DNA of 64,000 bases, taken from positions 1 to 64,000 of the forward strand of contig JAFWVK010000042.1 of the NCBI GenBank assembly GCA_017518255.1, written 5' to 3'. The position numbers and the translations under genes were made by a program. Numbering within the stretch: position 1 is the first letter of the stretch; the number at the start of each line of letters is the position of its first letter. Origin of the DNA: Oscillospiraceae bacterium (lineage in GTDB: Bacteria; Bacillota; Clostridia; Oscillospirales; Ruminococcaceae). Shown one piece after another: positions 8,387-18,377 of this stretch. Under the pieces are notes generated by a model. That model did not search any database and had not been told where the DNA came from. It saw only the letters and a list, made by a program, of their open reading frames with translations.

Positions 8387-8510
8387 ATAGCTTAAAAAAG
8401 GGCGGAGGGCGAGAAAAAATCATTGTTTTTTCATCATTCTGACATATTGCGTCCCTTTTTGAAGAAAATAAGCATGTTCGGGACAGAATGCGGAATTTGT
8501 GCGCAGTTGA

Positions 8511-8539
8511 TTGACGATTCTGATTTTTTGATGTATAAT
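8511..8539 (+). promoter_or_regulatory. promoter of the DUF6273 gene
   Basis: TTGACG (8511-8516), a 17-base spacer and TATAAT (8534-8539), 27 bases before the chosen ATG. Confidence 0.75.
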
Positions 8540-8566
8540 GATAAAAAACGGAACGGGAGGTTCTGT

Positions 8567-9436
8567 ATGAAATACGGGATAGGTATCGCTGCGATTCTGA
8601 TCGGTGCTGTCTTGCTGTGCTTTCTGATTGCATTCTGGGACGATGACCCGGACAGTTCGCTCCGGTACAGCAGCATGCAGCAGACGGAAACAACCGCGGA
8701 AATGACTTCTGCACGCCGGGAACAGGATCTTGAGGATCTTGAGAATATTGAGAGTATCCGGCAGCAGTTCGGAACGGAACCGAGCCGCAGTATGCAGCAG
8801 AGCAGCACATTTTCTGAGACCTTTACCGCGCAGACGGAAACAACCGCAAGCAGCACGGTTACTTCTCTGACAACTTCTGAAACTACCGCAGCCGAAACTA
8901 CCACCGGAACTGATACCGAGGTTCTGAATCCGGACGACGGACCGTTTCGTGCGGCAAATCCCGGTGATCTTGTGCCGTTCGGAGCATACAACTGGTATGT
9001 GACTGCAAAAACGGATGCGGATGTGACACTGCTCTGTGCGAAGAGTGTCTGCAAAATGCGCTATGACGAATCCGGCAGGGATGTGACATGGGAAACCTGC
9101 ACGCTTCGCAGCTGGCTGAATGATACCTTTTACAATCAGTTCAGCGATGCGGAGAAGGAAAAAATCGTTCTGACAACATGCAGAAACGGGAAAAACAGTG
9201 TGTTCGGGACAGACGGCGGAGCGGATACGGAAGATTACGTCTATCTGCTGAGTCTGGAGGAGGCAAATGCCGTGAGCATAAAAATGCGTGCCGTTTACGG
9301 CTGGTGGTGGCTGCGCACGCCGGGCGGCACACCGAAGGATGCCGCAGTGGTGCATTCGGACGGCGGAATCGGCAGCAGCGGCTTTCAGGTGAGCTCGGAG
9401 TTCGGTGTTCGTCCGGTTCTGACCGTCCGGTACTGA
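8567..9436 (+). CDS. membrane-anchored DUF6273 protein
   Basis: A 289-residue protein. The ATG at 8567 is preferred because GGGAGG lies 5 bases upstream and the promoter lies 27 bases before it; an upstream in-frame ATG at 8423 would precede that promoter. A single N-terminal helix (residues 4-22) is followed by an acidic stretch and a Thr/Ser-rich linker with repeats of TETTA. The C-terminal 150 residues form a DUF6273 domain with LRSWLNDTFY near its start and WWLRTPGG and GVRPVLTVRY near its end. This domain is frequent in gut Firmicute surface proteins; its function is unknown. Confidence 0.78.
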   Translation: MKYGIGIAAILIGAVLLCFLIAFWDDDPDSSLRYSSMQQTETTAEMTSARREQDLEDLENIESIRQQFGTEPSRSMQQSSTFSETFTAQTETTASSTVTSLTTSETTAAETTTGTDTEVLNPDDGPFRAANPGDLVPFGAYNWYVTAKTDADVTLLCAKSVCKMRYDESGRDVTWETCTLRSWLNDTFYNQFSDAEKEKIVLTTCRNGKNSVFGTDGGADTEDYVYLLSLEEANAVSIKMRAVYGWWWLRTPGGTPKDAAVVHSDGGIGSSGFQVSSEFGVRPVLTVRY

Positions 9437-9504
9437 ATCAGGCGGGCTTTCTGCCGGAAAAAAGGGAATACTAATTTCTTTTTCGGAAATTTTTGTGCAG
9501 CAGA

Positions 9505-9536
9505 AAACCGGACTGTCCATTTGGGCAGTCCGGTTT
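9505..9536. terminator. bidirectional terminator between DUF6273 gene and hisC
   Basis: AAACCGGACTG pairs with CAGTCCGGTTT around a 10-base loop. T-rich sequence follows on the plus strand (TTTGTTG) and a shorter one on the minus strand, so it can serve both converging genes. Confidence 0.8.
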
Positions 9537-9559
9537 GTTGTGTCATACAGGTTTTGTGT

Positions 9560-10609
9560 TTACGGCTGGAGAATGTCCTCAAGCTCATTGAGCAGAAGCG
9601 TATGTTCGCGGCGGGAGCCTGCACAGATCCGAAGTCCGTTCGGGAAGCAGCGCACGGAAATTCCCTTTGCAAGAAGCTGCTCAAAGATTTCATGTGCATA
9701 TGCTGTCTTGACAAACACAAAATTCGTGCGCGGCGGATAGACGGTTTCCAGAACCTCCGGGAAGCGCTGAACCAGTCCGTTGATTGCGGTGTAGAGCCGC
9801 TGCGTCTGGACGATGATTTCATCGCGGCAGTGCTGCATCAAAGACTGCTCTTTCAGTACCGCTGCGGCAATTGTCTGCGTAACTGCATCGCAGTTATAAG
9901 GCGATTTTGCGGCACGCATCAGCTGTGTTTTTGCGGGGTCTGTGACGGCAAAGCCCATACGCAGGGAAGCCATGCCCATTGCTTTCGAGCAGGTTCGCAG
10001 AACAATCAGGTTGTCATATTTTGTAACGAGATCAAGGACACTCTCATCCCAGAAATCCATATATGCTTCATCAACGAGCATCAGGCAGTCCGGTGCAGCT
10101 TCGATCAGACGGATGACCGCTTCCCGCGGTTCACCGAGCGAGGTCGGATTGCAGGGATTCGAGAACAGAACCGCATCGGATTCTTTTGCGGCAGCAATTA
10201 ACGCATCCATGTCAATTTGCAGATTATCCTTTTTCGGAACCGTCACGACCTCCAGCTCAGCAAGCTCGGCATAGAGCCGGTACATGGAGAAATCCGGTGA
10301 AACCGTAACAATTTTGCTGCCTTTTTTGAGAAAGCAGTTCAGAAGAATCGTGATGATTTCATCCGAGCCGTTTCCGGCTGTCACGCAGTCCGGCGAAATG
10401 CCGTAATATGCGGCAAACGCTTTGACAACTTCGGTTGCCAGCGGGTCGGGATAGCGATTAAAGGAAATTTGTTCGATCTGGTCGGCAATCTTCGCTTTCA
10501 GGACGGTCGGCAGATCAAAATAGGATTCGTTTGCATCCAGCCGGACAGGGTAATAGCCGGTAATCGGATCATATGGCTTTAATTTTGTCAGTTTTTCAGG
10601 CAGTTTCAT
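9560..10609 (-). CDS. hisC: histidinol-phosphate aminotransferase
   Basis: PLP-dependent class I/II aminotransferase that converts imidazole-acetol phosphate to histidinol phosphate. VRLDANES near the N-terminus, GNGSDEII, FSNPCNPTS, LVDEAYMDF and RTCSKAMGMASLRMGF with the PLP-binding Lys are all present. It has 349 residues, the usual length. It is the last gene of the his cluster seen here, 5 bases after hisD, and is followed by a bidirectional terminator. Confidence 0.95.
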   Translation of the reverse strand: MKLPEKLTKLKPYDPITGYYPVRLDANESYFDLPTVLKAKIADQIEQISFNRYPDPLATEVVKAFAAYYGISPDCVTAGNGSDEIITILLNCFLKKGSKIVTVSPDFSMYRLYAELAELEVVTVPKKDNLQIDMDALIAAAKESDAVLFSNPCNPTSLGEPREAVIRLIEAAPDCLMLVDEAYMDFWDESVLDLVTKYDNLIVLRTCSKAMGMASLRMGFAVTDPAKTQLMRAAKSPYNCDAVTQTIAAAVLKEQSLMQHCRDEIIVQTQRLYTAINGLVQRFPEVLETVYPPRTNFVFVKTAYAHEIFEQLLAKGISVRCFPNGLRICAGSRREHTLLLNELEDILQP

Positions 10610-10614
10610 GCGAA

Positions 10615-11913
10615 TTACTCCTTTGTTTCATCCTCAAACCGCACGGCAATTGCATTGGCGTGTGCGGTCAGACCTTCCTTATTTGCGACGAGGATGATGT
10701 CATCCTTCGCAGCGCGGAGTGCTTCTTCGGTATAGTAGATATAGCTGGAGCGTTTGATGAAGCTGTAAACGGACAGCGGAGAGAAGAAGCGGGCGGTTCC
10801 GGATGTCGGGAGGACGTGATTCGGACCGGCATAATAATCGCCGAGCGGCTCGGAGGCATATGTGCCTAGGAAGACCGAGCCGGCATTGTCCAGCTTTCCG
10901 ATGTATTCCAGCGGATTCTGCATCAGGACTTCGAGGTGTTCCGGTGCGATTTCATTCGCAAGCGCAACTGCCTGTTCCGCAGTATCGCAGATCAGGACAG
11001 CGCCGAAGCGGTCAAGTGATTCCTGAATGATTTCGCGGCGTTCGAGATATGCTGTCTGCCGTTCGATTTCTGTCAGGGTTTCATTTGCGACACGCTCGGA
11101 GGTTGTCACGAGAATCGCGGAGGCAATTCTGTCGTGTTCTGCCTGAGACAGCAGGTCTGCAGCGACATATTTCGGATTCGCGGTGTCATCCGCCATAACC
11201 AGAATCTCACTGGGACCTGCAACCATGTCGATATCGACAACGCCGTACAGAAGCCGTTTTGCCGTTGCAACATAAATATTGCCCGGACCGACAATTTTAT
11301 CGACACGCGGAATGGATTCTGTTCCGTAAGCCAGCGCCGCGATTGCCTGCGCACCGCCCATCAGGAAGATGCGGTCCACGCCGCAGAGGGATGCAGCCAC
11401 GAGAATATCAGGGTTCGGCTTTCCGTCCTTGCCGGGCGGGGTGACCATAATCAGTTCTTTGACACCTGCAATTTTCGCGGGGATTGCATTCATCAGCACA
11501 GAGGACGGATAGGCTGCCGTGCCGCCGGGTACATACAGACCGACACGCTCCAGCCCGCGCATTCTCTGACCGAGAATAACGCCGTCTGCGCGGGTATTGA
11601 CAAAGCCCTGTTCCTTCTGGCGGTTGTGAAAGTCGGAAATATTTTCAATGGCATTCAGCAGCGCCTCGACAAATTTCGGGTCGGCTGCCTCCAGCGCATC
11701 GGAAACGGTATCGGCATCGACTTCAAACCGCTCGGGGCATTTTCCGTCGAATTTTTCAGTATAGGCACGCACCGCGTCATCGCCCTTAGTGCGGACGGCC
11801 TCTAAAATTGTTGTAACTGTCGCGACGACCTTCGGGTCGGGGGCGGTGCTTCTGGTGCGGAGCTGCTCGAAGAATGCAGCCTCGTCCTTGCCGTTGCAGC
11901 GAATCATCTGCAT
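10615..11913 (-). CDS. hisD: histidinol dehydrogenase
   Basis: Zinc-dependent, NAD-dependent enzyme that oxidises histidinol to histidine in two steps. YVPGGTAAYPSSVLMN, VGPGNIYV, GPSEILVMAD, LLSQAEHD and GPNHVLPTSGTARF are family signatures. It has 432 residues, a normal length. It lies 19 bases after hisG and 5 before hisC. Confidence 0.96.
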   Translation of the reverse strand: MQMIRCNGKDEAAFFEQLRTRSTAPDPKVVATVTTILEAVRTKGDDAVRAYTEKFDGKCPERFEVDADTVSDALEAADPKFVEALLNAIENISDFHNRQKEQGFVNTRADGVILGQRMRGLERVGLYVPGGTAAYPSSVLMNAIPAKIAGVKELIMVTPPGKDGKPNPDILVAASLCGVDRIFLMGGAQAIAALAYGTESIPRVDKIVGPGNIYVATAKRLLYGVVDIDMVAGPSEILVMADDTANPKYVAADLLSQAEHDRIASAILVTTSERVANETLTEIERQTAYLERREIIQESLDRFGAVLICDTAEQAVALANEIAPEHLEVLMQNPLEYIGKLDNAGSVFLGTYASEPLGDYYAGPNHVLPTSGTARFFSPLSVYSFIKRSSYIYYTEEALRAAKDDIILVANKEGLTAHANAIAVRFEDETKE

Positions 11914-11932
11914 AATTGGTTCCTCCGTTCGG

Positions 11933-12571
11933 TTATTTCTCAGAAAAATACTGTTCGATTTTTGAAATCAGTGTTTCCAGTTCGTTCTGCCGCAGCTTCA
12001 TACTGACGGTGTTGGCAATCAGCCGTGCGGAAATGCCGCAGACATCCTCATAGACCTCAAGCCCGTTTTCTTTCAGCGTTGTGCCGGTCTCAACGATATC
12101 CACGATGCCGTCGGATAGTTCCAGCAACGGTGCGAGCTCGACCGATCCTTCGATCTTGACGATATCCACATCCATGCCTTTGCTCTCGAAAAACCGGCGC
12201 GTGACATTCGGATATTTCGATGCGATTGTTTTCACGCCGTAGCCGCTGTAAAAATCAGTGCCCTTTTTGACGGCGAGTGCAAATTTGCAGCGCCCGAAGC
12301 CGAGATCGAGCAGTTCATAGAACTTGCCCTGCATCTCCAATATTGTATCCTTGCCGACGACGCCGAGGTCGCAGACTCCGTGTTCGACATAGGTGATGAC
12401 GTCGTTTGCCTTAGCCAGAACGACCTCCATGCTGCCGTCACCGACCGGCAGAATCAGTCTTCTGCCCTTTTCGTGAACGGCTGTGCAGTCATATCCGAGC
12501 TGTTCAAACAGCGCGACGGTATCTTTTTCCAGTCTGCCCTTTGTCAGAGCAATGCGAATCGGTCTCTGCAT
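11933..12571 (-). CDS. hisG: ATP phosphoribosyltransferase catalytic subunit, short form
   Basis: First step of histidine synthesis, joining ATP and PRPP. The protein has 212 residues and lacks the C-terminal regulatory domain, so it is the short form that needs HisZ, encoded just upstream. IALTKGRL at the N-terminus, VEHGVCDLGVVGKD and the PRPP-loop VDIVETGTTLKENGL are visible. It starts 3 bases after the hisZ stop, implying coupled translation. Confidence 0.96.
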   Translation of the reverse strand: MQRPIRIALTKGRLEKDTVALFEQLGYDCTAVHEKGRRLILPVGDGSMEVVLAKANDVITYVEHGVCDLGVVGKDTILEMQGKFYELLDLGFGRCKFALAVKKGTDFYSGYGVKTIASKYPNVTRRFFESKGMDVDIVKIEGSVELAPLLELSDGIVDIVETGTTLKENGLEVYEDVCGISARLIANTVSMKLRQNELETLISKIEQYFSEK

Positions 12572-12574
12572 AGA

Positions 12575-13786
12575 TTACACTCCTTTCCCGTCATCTGCTG
12601 CCTTCGCGGTTTCGATCGGCAGAACGCTGTCGATTCCGTGTGCGGCGGCATATTTTCTTGCCTCATCCAGTGAATCTGAGAGGGAGTGCTCGACAATCAG
12701 TCCCTTGCTGCGAAGATTGCGCGCCGCTTCGACGGCATCCGCCTCGCAGCCCTTTGCAGCCCAGATCAGAACATTGCTGACAGACTGCGCAGGGGCAGGG
12801 GACTCTGCCTGACGGCGGCTCAGAACCTTGACTGCTGCGTCGATATTGACGGCAAAGCCTGTCGCGGGAACATCATAGCCGAATTCGGCAATCAGCTTGT
12901 CATATCTGCCGCCGGAGAGAATCTCTTCTCCGTAGCCGGAGAGATAGCCGCGCAAAATCATGCCCGTATAGTAGTCCGTGCGGTGCATCATGCCAAGATC
13001 AACACGGACGCGATCACTGCCTGCAAACTGTGCCACTGCTTTGTAGAGCGTGTGCAGCTCATCGAGAATTTCCGGGAATCTGCCGCCGGAGCAGAGGGCT
13101 GCTGCGCGGGAGAAAACCTCCTCTCCGCCGAAAAGCCGGGGCAGCATCCGCAGAACCTTTGCGGCATCCGACAGCGGAACCGTATCCAGAAGATCGTTCA
13201 GCGCGGGATAGTTTTTCGCTTCAATGCAGTCGCGGACCGTTTCCTTTGTGCTTTCATCAGCGGGCAGTCCGCTCATCAGTTCGCGGAAGAATGCGGCATT
13301 GCCCAGTTCCAGCGAGTATTCCTCGCCGCATGCCTGCAAGGCATCGACGGCAGCCGCGATGACCTCCAGATCCGCCATGCGGGAATCTGAGCCGATCAGC
13401 TCAATGCCTGCCTGCGAAATCTCATCGTCTCTTCCCTTGAGAGAGGGGGAGATGACATGGATATTCTGATTGTAGCAGAGGCGGAGCGGAAGTCCTGCCT
13501 CCCGCAGTCTGGTTGCACAGACGCGGGCAATCGGAATGGTGTTGTCCGGACGGAGTACCATCAGCCTGCCTTTTGCATCGGTCAGCTTATACATCTGTTC
13601 CATCGGGAACGGCTGCGTGTTCCGGTTGAACACATCGTAGAATTCCAGTGTCGGCGTGATGACCTCACTGTATCCGCGTGCCGTGAAAAGACCGTGCAGT
13701 CGGTTTTCGATCTGCCGGCGGAGGGTGCATTCGGCAAAGAGCGCATCTCTTGTTCCCTCCGGGGTAATGCGGTCGTATTTGTTCAT
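12575..13786 (-). CDS. hisZ: ATP phosphoribosyltransferase regulatory subunit
   Basis: Paralogue of histidyl-tRNA synthetase that lacks tRNA charging and acts as activator and histidine sensor for short HisG. ITPEGTRDALFAE, MVLRPDNTIPIARV, LRLCYNQNI and RVDLGMMHRTDYYTGMIL are class II synthetase-like motifs. The ATG at 13786 has AAGGAG 6 bases upstream. It has 403 residues, including a C-terminal anticodon-binding-like domain. It is the first gene of the his operon and follows a good promoter with a palindrome. Confidence 0.93.
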   Translation of the reverse strand: MNKYDRITPEGTRDALFAECTLRRQIENRLHGLFTARGYSEVITPTLEFYDVFNRNTQPFPMEQMYKLTDAKGRLMVLRPDNTIPIARVCATRLREAGLPLRLCYNQNIHVISPSLKGRDDEISQAGIELIGSDSRMADLEVIAAAVDALQACGEEYSLELGNAAFFRELMSGLPADESTKETVRDCIEAKNYPALNDLLDTVPLSDAAKVLRMLPRLFGGEEVFSRAAALCSGGRFPEILDELHTLYKAVAQFAGSDRVRVDLGMMHRTDYYTGMILRGYLSGYGEEILSGGRYDKLIAEFGYDVPATGFAVNIDAAVKVLSRRQAESPAPAQSVSNVLIWAAKGCEADAVEAARNLRSKGLIVEHSLSDSLDEARKYAAAHGIDSVLPIETAKAADDGKGV

Positions 13787-13824
13787 GGTGAAACTCCTTA
13801 TACTTATGGCAGCGTGAAACACTT

Positions 13825-13842
13825 TAGCTTGCTAACATGCTA
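13825..13842. promoter_or_regulatory. palindrome at the hisZ transcription start
   Basis: TAGCTTGCTAACATGCTA is an interrupted palindrome directly downstream of the hisZ -10 box, overlapping the expected start of transcription. It is placed like a repressor operator. No T-box or attenuator was seen in the roughly 60-base leader. Confidence 0.5.
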
Positions 13843-13844
13843 CT

Positions 13845-13873
13845 ATATTACCATATTATCACAGAAAAGTCAA
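13845..13873 (-). promoter_or_regulatory. promoter of the his operon
   Basis: On the minus strand TTGACT (13873-13868), a 17-base spacer and TAATAT (13850-13845). It lies about 60 bases before the hisZ start and about 100 bases after the polC stop. Confidence 0.7.
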
Positions 13874-13969
13874 GCAGAACAAACGCAATCATCCGTTTTT
13901 CGGAGGATGCACCAAAGCATTGCCTTTGAACCCGGAGTTTATTGTGCCTTTTGATATTCCCGAAGCGGC

Positions 13970-16900
13970 TCAGAACAAAGAAAGCTGATTGGATTTCGGG
14001 AGACTGCCGAATGCGCCGAGTGCTTCGAGCGCATCAATTGTCGCTTTGGAAGCACCGCTCTGTGACTGGAATTCATCGACGGAGATATAATCGCCGTGCT
14101 GTGCGGTATCATAGAGTTTTTCGGCAGCCTTTGTTCCGATGCCGCTGATTGCACCGAACGGAATGCGCAGTTTGCCGTCTTCAATCAGATAATCCGTTGC
14201 ATGGGAGCGTTTCAGGTCAACGGGCAGGAAGAAATATCCGCGGGACATCATTTCATTGACGATTTTCAGAAGTTCCAGCAGGTCGGTTTCTTTTTTGGTG
14301 CGCTCCTTGCCCTTTCCTTCGAGTTCGGACAGCCGGTTGCGGACAGCCGCAATGCCTTCTGCGGCGAGTGCCGCATCAAAATCATCGCCGCGGACGGAGA
14401 AGTATGTCGCATAGTATTCCAGCGGCTTATACAGCTTGAACCAACCGAGCTTGATTGCTGCGGTGACATATGCTGCGGCATGCGCTTTCGGGAACATATA
14501 CTTGATTTTCAGGCAGGAGTCAATATACCACTGCGGGACATTGTGATCGAGCAGCATCTGAATCCGTTCCGGGGTAAAGGTTTTCGGCGCTTTGCCCTTA
14601 CGGGTATCCTCCATGATCTGGAATGCCTGTTTCGGTTCGACATCGTGGTAGAGCAGATAGGTCATAATAGAGTCACGTGTTCCGATCACATCGGAAATCG
14701 TGCAGGTTCCGTTTGCGATCAGTTCCTGCGCATTGCCCAGCCACACATCCGTTCCGTGCGACAGACCGGATATTTGCAGAAAATCGGAGAACAGCTTCGG
14801 TTTTGCATCCAGCAGCATACCGATTGTAAAGCCGGTTCCCATTTCCGGAATGCCGAGGGAACCTGTTTTGCAGTAAATATCTTCTTCCGTGACGCCGAGC
14901 ACGGAGCAGTCCGTACACATCTGGAACACCTTCGGGTCGGTCGTCGGGACATCCGCGATTTTGATACCGGTCAGATCTTCAAGATGCTTGTAAAGTGTCG
15001 GGACAACATGTCCCAGTTCATCGAGCTTGAGTATCGTATCGTGCAGCTTGTGGAAATCGAAGTGAGTCGTGATAATCATGTCGGAATCGTCATCGTCATT
15101 CGGTTCGCCCGGCTGCTGCACAGGCGTGAAATCGAAAATATCGAATTCCTCCGGAATAACGACCATGCCGCCCGGATGCTGACCGGTCGTTTTTTTGACG
15201 CCGACGCAGCCGGCAACCAGCCGGTTGATTTCGCTGTTGTTGACGGTGATGCCGCAGTCATCCAGATAATGCTTGACATAGCCGTATGCGATTTTATCCT
15301 GTACGCCGGAGATTGTACCTGCCTTGAACACATTGGCTCTGCCGAACAGTTCTTCGGTGTAGCGGTGGGATTCGGACTGATATTCGCTGGAAAAATTCTG
15401 GTCGATATCCGGAGCCTTGTCGCCGTCGAAGCCGAGGAAGGTTTCAAACGGAATATCGTGTCCGTCGCGTTTCATATCCGTACCGCATTCGGGACATGCC
15501 TTCGGCGGAAGGTCAAAGCCGGAGCCGACAGAACCGTCTGTAATGAATTCGGAGTGCCGGCACTTGGGGCAGACATAGTGCGGAACCAGCGGGTTGACCT
15601 CGGAGATGCCTGCCATGGATGCGACAAACGACGAGCCGACGGAGCCTCTGGAACCGACGAGATAACCGTGTTTCTCAGAATTGGCGACAAGCTTCTGTGC
15701 AATCATATACAGCACGGAGAAGCCGTGACGGCAGATTGAATCTAGCTCGCGGTCCAGCCGTTTTTTGACCAGTTCCGGCAGCGGATCGCCGTAGATGCTT
15801 TTGGCTTTTTCGGTCGTAATGCGGATGAGATCCTCCTCCGCGCCGGGAATGGAGGGGGTGAAAGTACCCTTCGGAATCGCGTGGCAGCGGTCGATTTTAT
15901 CCGCAATCAGATTGGTATTGGTCACGACGACCTCAAAGGCTCTGTCAGCGCCGAGATAGTCGAATTCCTCCAGCATTTCATCGGTTGTCCGCAGAAAGAG
16001 CGGCGCCTGATTCGTTGCATCCTCAAAACCGGAGCCTTTTTGCAGAATCTGGCGGTATATGCTGTCCTTTTCGTCCATAAAGTGAACGTCGCAGGTTGCG
16101 ACAACAGGAATCCCGGTTTTGTCTCCGATTTCCAGAACCTTCCGGTTATAATTACGAAGGTCTTCTTCGTTTTCTGCCGGGAATTTGTCACTCCGGAGCA
16201 TAAAGCGGTTGTTTGCAATCGGCTGAATTTCGAGATAATCATAGAATTTTGCCAGCCTGCAAAGCTCCTCGTCCGGTTTGCCGTTTACGATTGCCGAGAA
16301 CAGTTCTCCTGCTTCGCAGGCGCTGCCGTAGAGCAGTCCCTCATGATGTTTGAGCAGCAGAGACTTCGGCATCAGCGGCCGTTTATAAAAATAATCAAGC
16401 TGACTGTACGAAACCAGCCGGTAGAGATTTTTGATACCGGTCTGATTCTTTGCGAGAATGATCTGGTGATATGATTTCAGCTTGCGCGGGTCAGCCGCGG
16501 GCAGAACGGTATTCAGTCCGCCGAGTGTTTTCAGCCCGTTTTCCTTGATGATGCGCTCTATGAGCTTCATGTAGATTTTGGCAAGAATCAGGGCATCGTC
16601 GGCAGCGCGGTGATGTTCAAATTTTCCGAGCTTCAGGTGTTTTGCGACACTGTCGAGCGTATGTTTGCCCAGTTCCGGCAGAACCGCACGGGTCATCGGG
16701 AGCGAGTCTACCGTGACAAACGGGTGCTGCATCTGATGCCGCTCAAATACCGCACGGATCATGGATGTATCAAAAGAAGCGTTGTGCGCGATCAGGACAG
16801 GGTTTTCCCCGCAGAATTGCAGGAACTGTTCTACAGCCTCCTGTTCTTTCGGCGCATTTGCGACCATATCCGGTGTAATATGTGTCTTTTCCTGAATGAA

Positions 16901-18337
16901 TTCCGGAATGGAGCGTTCGGGATTGACAAAGGTATTGAAGCTGTCAACAATTTGCAGTCCGCGGAGCTTGACTGCGCCGATTTCGGTCAGACGGTCCCTT
17001 TTCGGGAAAAGGCCGGTCGTTTCAACGTCAAATACAATGACCTCATCCTGCGGCGTGCGCGGATCGTCTGTGTCAATGACCTTCTGAATGTCGAGATCGT
17101 TGACCACATAGGCTTCGCAGCCGTAAATGACCCGGAAATCATCCCATTTTGCCGCAGTATTCATCGCATCCGGGAATGCCTGAACAACACCGTGGTCGGT
17201 GATTGCAATTGCGCGGTGTCCCCAGTCATGCGCACGCCTGACAAGGTCGTCTGCCGAATTAACCGCATCCATTGCGGACATATTGGTATGCAGATGCAGT
17301 TCGACCCGCTTGACCGGTGCATCGTCCGTGCGGCGGTCGGGCTTATAGCTGTTGATAGCCGTCGGTTTGACGACAATATCGCGGTCATAATCGTCATACT
17401 GCACAGAGCCGTAAATCAGCAGGGAAGTTCCTTTTTTGAAGGAATCCAGCGGAAAATCCGCCATTGCTTTTTCGTCGAGAAAGAGCTTTACCAGCAGGGA
17501 GCCCGTATAATCCGTGACCGGAAAGCTCAGCAGGTTTTTGCCGTTCCGGAGCAAACGGGACTCAGGTTTTCCGAAGATCTCACATGTAAACGCATATCTG
17601 TTTGCTTTGGAATCTGTACTGAAACTGCTGATCTGTCCGATAATGGCAGCTATGGTCATCGGCTTTTCCTTGACGGCTCTTCCGTAGAGAATGTTCAGGG
17701 ATTCCTTATCCGGACGGTCAGGCTGAATCGGAGCAGCATCGGACTGCACGACAGAGAAACTGTGTTCTTCCTCCGTCTGCTGTGCGGGCGGCTCCGGAAT
17801 CTGAAAATGCTCCGGCGGAAGCTCGGAAAGCACACGCTCCTGCATATCGGTGTGTTCGGATTCGGAAATATGCAGTTCTCCGGCGAACTGCACTTCCAGA
17901 GAAACGCCGTAAACAGACTGAATCGCACGGGAAAGCTCCTGACGGAATTTTGTCTGTTCGAGAATATCCGAGCCGCCGTGCGCAAGCGAAACGGTCAGAA
18001 TGCTGCCGTTCAGTTCGAGACCGGCATCCTCCAGAAAGCCGTTCATCATCGGCAGATCGCGCCGCAGAGAAAGAAACAGCTCCGGCAGAACACCGACGGA
18101 AAAACAGGATGCGGGATAGCGGCAGAGAATGCGCAGAGAGGACAGCCTCAGGCGCTGCGTCAGCTCGGATTCCGCTTCTGTCAGGTCGGCAAAAGGAATC
18201 TGATGCTCATATTCTGTTTCCAGATAGAGTCTGGTGCGGGATCGGTCGGAGAGGACGCGGCGGAGCTTGCCGTTCATGACATTTTCCGGAAGCTTAGCCC
18301 CGTATTCCCGTAAAAATTCTCGCAGAGTCTGCGTCAT
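13970..18337 (-). CDS. polC: DNA polymerase III alpha subunit, PolC type
   Basis: Main replicative polymerase of low-GC Gram-positives, with its own 3'-5' proofreading. Domains in order: N-terminal region, OB fold (about 230-330), PHP domain beginning VELHLHTNMSAMDA, DEDDh exonuclease inserted in it (IVFDVETTGLFPKRD and HNASFDTSM), then the polymerase core with YLVGSRGSVGSSF, a Cys4 zinc site (CPKCRHSE and CPECG), the catalytic APDIDQNFSSEYQ and a C-terminal helix-hairpin-helix. The ATG at 18337 has AAAGGA 11 bases upstream. It has 1455 residues, close to the B. subtilis enzyme. It ends the long pyrH-polC run. Confidence 0.96.
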   Translation of the reverse strand: MTQTLREFLREYGAKLPENVMNGKLRRVLSDRSRTRLYLETEYEHQIPFADLTEAESELTQRLRLSSLRILCRYPASCFSVGVLPELFLSLRRDLPMMNGFLEDAGLELNGSILTVSLAHGGSDILEQTKFRQELSRAIQSVYGVSLEVQFAGELHISESEHTDMQERVLSELPPEHFQIPEPPAQQTEEEHSFSVVQSDAAPIQPDRPDKESLNILYGRAVKEKPMTIAAIIGQISSFSTDSKANRYAFTCEIFGKPESRLLRNGKNLLSFPVTDYTGSLLVKLFLDEKAMADFPLDSFKKGTSLLIYGSVQYDDYDRDIVVKPTAINSYKPDRRTDDAPVKRVELHLHTNMSAMDAVNSADDLVRRAHDWGHRAIAITDHGVVQAFPDAMNTAAKWDDFRVIYGCEAYVVNDLDIQKVIDTDDPRTPQDEVIVFDVETTGLFPKRDRLTEIGAVKLRGLQIVDSFNTFVNPERSIPEFIQEKTHITPDMVANAPKEQEAVEQFLQFCGENPVLIAHNASFDTSMIRAVFERHQMQHPFVTVDSLPMTRAVLPELGKHTLDSVAKHLKLGKFEHHRAADDALILAKIYMKLIERIIKENGLKTLGGLNTVLPAADPRKLKSYHQIILAKNQTGIKNLYRLVSYSQLDYFYKRPLMPKSLLLKHHEGLLYGSACEAGELFSAIVNGKPDEELCRLAKFYDYLEIQPIANNRFMLRSDKFPAENEEDLRNYNRKVLEIGDKTGIPVVATCDVHFMDEKDSIYRQILQKGSGFEDATNQAPLFLRTTDEMLEEFDYLGADRAFEVVVTNTNLIADKIDRCHAIPKGTFTPSIPGAEEDLIRITTEKAKSIYGDPLPELVKKRLDRELDSICRHGFSVLYMIAQKLVANSEKHGYLVGSRGSVGSSFVASMAGISEVNPLVPHYVCPKCRHSEFITDGSVGSGFDLPPKACPECGTDMKRDGHDIPFETFLGFDGDKAPDIDQNFSSEYQSESHRYTEELFGRANVFKAGTISGVQDKIAYGYVKHYLDDCGITVNNSEINRLVAGCVGVKKTTGQHPGGMVVIPEEFDIFDFTPVQQPGEPNDDDDSDMIITTHFDFHKLHDTILKLDELGHVVPTLYKHLEDLTGIKIADVPTTDPKVFQMCTDCSVLGVTEEDIYCKTGSLGIPEMGTGFTIGMLLDAKPKLFSDFLQISGLSHGTDVWLGNAQELIANGTCTISDVIGTRDSIMTYLLYHDVEPKQAFQIMEDTRKGKAPKTFTPERIQMLLDHNVPQWYIDSCLKIKYMFPKAHAAAYVTAAIKLGWFKLYKPLEYYATYFSVRGDDFDAALAAEGIAAVRNRLSELEGKGKERTKKETDLLELLKIVNEMMSRGYFFLPVDLKRSHATDYLIEDGKLRIPFGAISGIGTKAAEKLYDTAQHGDYISVDEFQSQSGASKATIDALEALGAFGSLPKSNQLSLF

Positions 18338-18377
18338 GGCGTTCAAATCCTTTCTGGAAGATGAAAGAGCTGCATGA

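Noticed and set aside
14096..15739. Long plus-strand open frame of 547 codons
   Set aside because: Antisense to polC, no ribosome binding site and no recognisable domain.
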